From contig VGSO01000172.1 of the NCBI GenBank assembly GCA_016874945.1, forward strand, positions 1-6,501: a DNA stretch of 6,501 nucleotides. Reading direction: 5' to 3'. The stretch comes from Deltaproteobacteria bacterium. Lineage in GTDB: Bacteria > Desulfobacterota > Desulfobaccia > Desulfobaccales > 0-14-0-80-60-11. Both the position numbers and the translations under genes were made by a program. Positions 5,355 through 6,501 of this stretch are shown here, one piece after another; position 1 is the stretch's first letter; each line of letters opens with the position of its first letter. Under the pieces are notes generated by a model that saw only the letters and a list, made by a program, of their open reading frames with translations, had not been told where the DNA came from and made no database searches.

Positions 5355-5493
5355 TCTCCACCTCGATTATTTTCTAACATAATAACTTGCCCGGGTGCAA
5401 TCAAGTGAGGCAGTTTTCCACCTGGGTGTATTGTGCTACATTAAATTGCGGCTCCTCATGCCAATGATCAATCATCGCGAATATAGACATATC

Positions 5494-6282
<789 letters not shown>

Positions 6283-6289
6283 TAGCTGG

Positions 6290-6317
6290 CAGCAGTCAGC
6301 TTCCAGCCATCAGCCAA
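6290..6317. repeat. 7-nt-period array of CAGCNNN units after trmJ
   Basis: Four consecutive units share CAGC followed by three variable bases: CAGCAGT, CAGCTTC, CAGCCAT, CAGCCAA. They start 8 nt after the trmJ stop codon. The unit differs from the A/T-rich arrays, but the 7-nt period and the position next to a stop codon are the same. Confidence 0.65.
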
Positions 6318-6349
6318 GGACCGGGATTAAAGCAGGCGATAAAACGTAG

Positions 6350-6392
6350 GTTGGGCGCGGCCCACCATTATTTTCAGCCGGGCCCGCTGAAA
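6350..6392. repeat. Two adjacent small palindromes in the 3' intergenic region
   Basis: GGT-T-GGGC and GCCCACC (6350-6366) form a short stem with one bulged T. Immediately after, TTTCAGC (6372-6378) and GCTGAAA (6386-6392) form a perfect 7-bp stem around CGGGCCC. The wording GTAGGTTGGGC...GCCCACC resembles dispersed intergenic repeats I recall from proteobacterial genomes; copy number cannot be judged here. Confidence 0.5.
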
Positions 6393-6406
6393 GCCTAAGT
6401 GTTTTA

Positions 6407-6454
6407 GTGCGTGAGATCCACCCTACACTTCCAGGTAGGGTGCGTCTCACGCAC
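6407..6454. repeat. Long inverted repeat (18 paired bases) downstream of trmJ
   Basis: GTGCGTGAGA (6407-6416) and CACCCTAC (6419-6426) are matched by GTAGGGTG (6435-6442) and TCTCACGCAC (6445-6454). There is one 2x2 internal mismatch (TC/CG) and an 8-nt loop. No T run follows on either strand, so it is not a standard intrinsic terminator. It looks like a REP/MITE-type dispersed palindrome or one arm of a small element. From 6283 to the window end no convincing gene is visible. Confidence 0.8.
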
Positions 6455-6501
6455 CAGGAACGGCCCGGAAGACTAATCCAATAGCAGCCCCAGGGGCACG
6501 T

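Noticed and set aside
5395..5493. Thirty-three-codon N-terminal extension of trmJ from a GTG
   Set aside because: It lies upstream of the conserved domain, has no ribosome-binding site and would run into the promoter region of the divergent lipoprotein gene. The ATG at 5494 or a later start is more likely.
6407..6454. Long hairpin as the trmJ intrinsic terminator
   Set aside because: The stem is strong, but no T run follows on either strand, so it fits a dispersed palindrome better.
6473..6501. Possible 3' end of a leftward gene ending in VPLGLLLD-stop
   Set aside because: Only eight sense codons are visible before the window edge. It may be real, but there is not enough sequence to support it.

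Overview
The window looks like a chromosomal stretch from a GC-rich, Gram-negative bacterium. The best guess is Desulfobacterota (the former Deltaproteobacteria, of the Desulfobacca/Syntrophobacter kind). The reasons are the pairing of an FmdB-type zinc ribbon with a short charged helical protein, Slp-type and other lipoproteins that imply an outer membrane, and several families of short intergenic repeats. Taxonomy is an inference from style, not from a marker gene.

Layout. Bases 1-49 probably hold the first codons of a leftward gene. A heptanucleotide array and two back-to-back promoter candidates follow. A rightward pair (277-1239) encodes an FmdB-family zinc ribbon protein and a conserved-looking helical protein of unknown function, and ends at a strong intrinsic terminator (1294-1327). 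Bases 1240-1677 contain no gene; they hold a heptamer array, the terminator and a 133-bp MITE-like element with perfect 17-bp inverted ends. Two tandem, diverged paralogues follow (1678-2385 and 2457-3170). Both are exported proteins with a C-terminal fibronectin-III-like domain. They face a leftward cluster across a probably bidirectional terminator (3263-3298).

In reading order the leftward cluster is a 68-aa lipoprotein (5354-5148), an Slp-family outer-membrane lipoprotein (5006-4479), an Mth938-domain protein (4456-4115) and an amidohydrolase-2 family TIM-barrel protein (4121-3336). The last two overlap. A rightward TrmJ/LasT-type tRNA 2'-O-methyltransferase gene (5494-6282) is divergent from the cluster. 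The window closes with about 220 bp of non-coding sequence carrying another 7-nt-period array and three inverted repeats.

The most unusual signal is the set of seven arrays with a 7-nt period. All of them sit at gene edges: four within 2-8 nt of a stop codon and three at or just upstream of a start codon. In the methyltransferase and amidohydrolase genes the array is read as protein and gives nearly the same N-terminal peptide (MPKTE[N/D]RKPKT) on two unrelated enzymes. No CRISPR array, tRNA, rRNA, transposase or defence system was seen. The genes themselves are mostly housekeeping or envelope genes, so the novelty lies in the repeats and their relation to gene boundaries.
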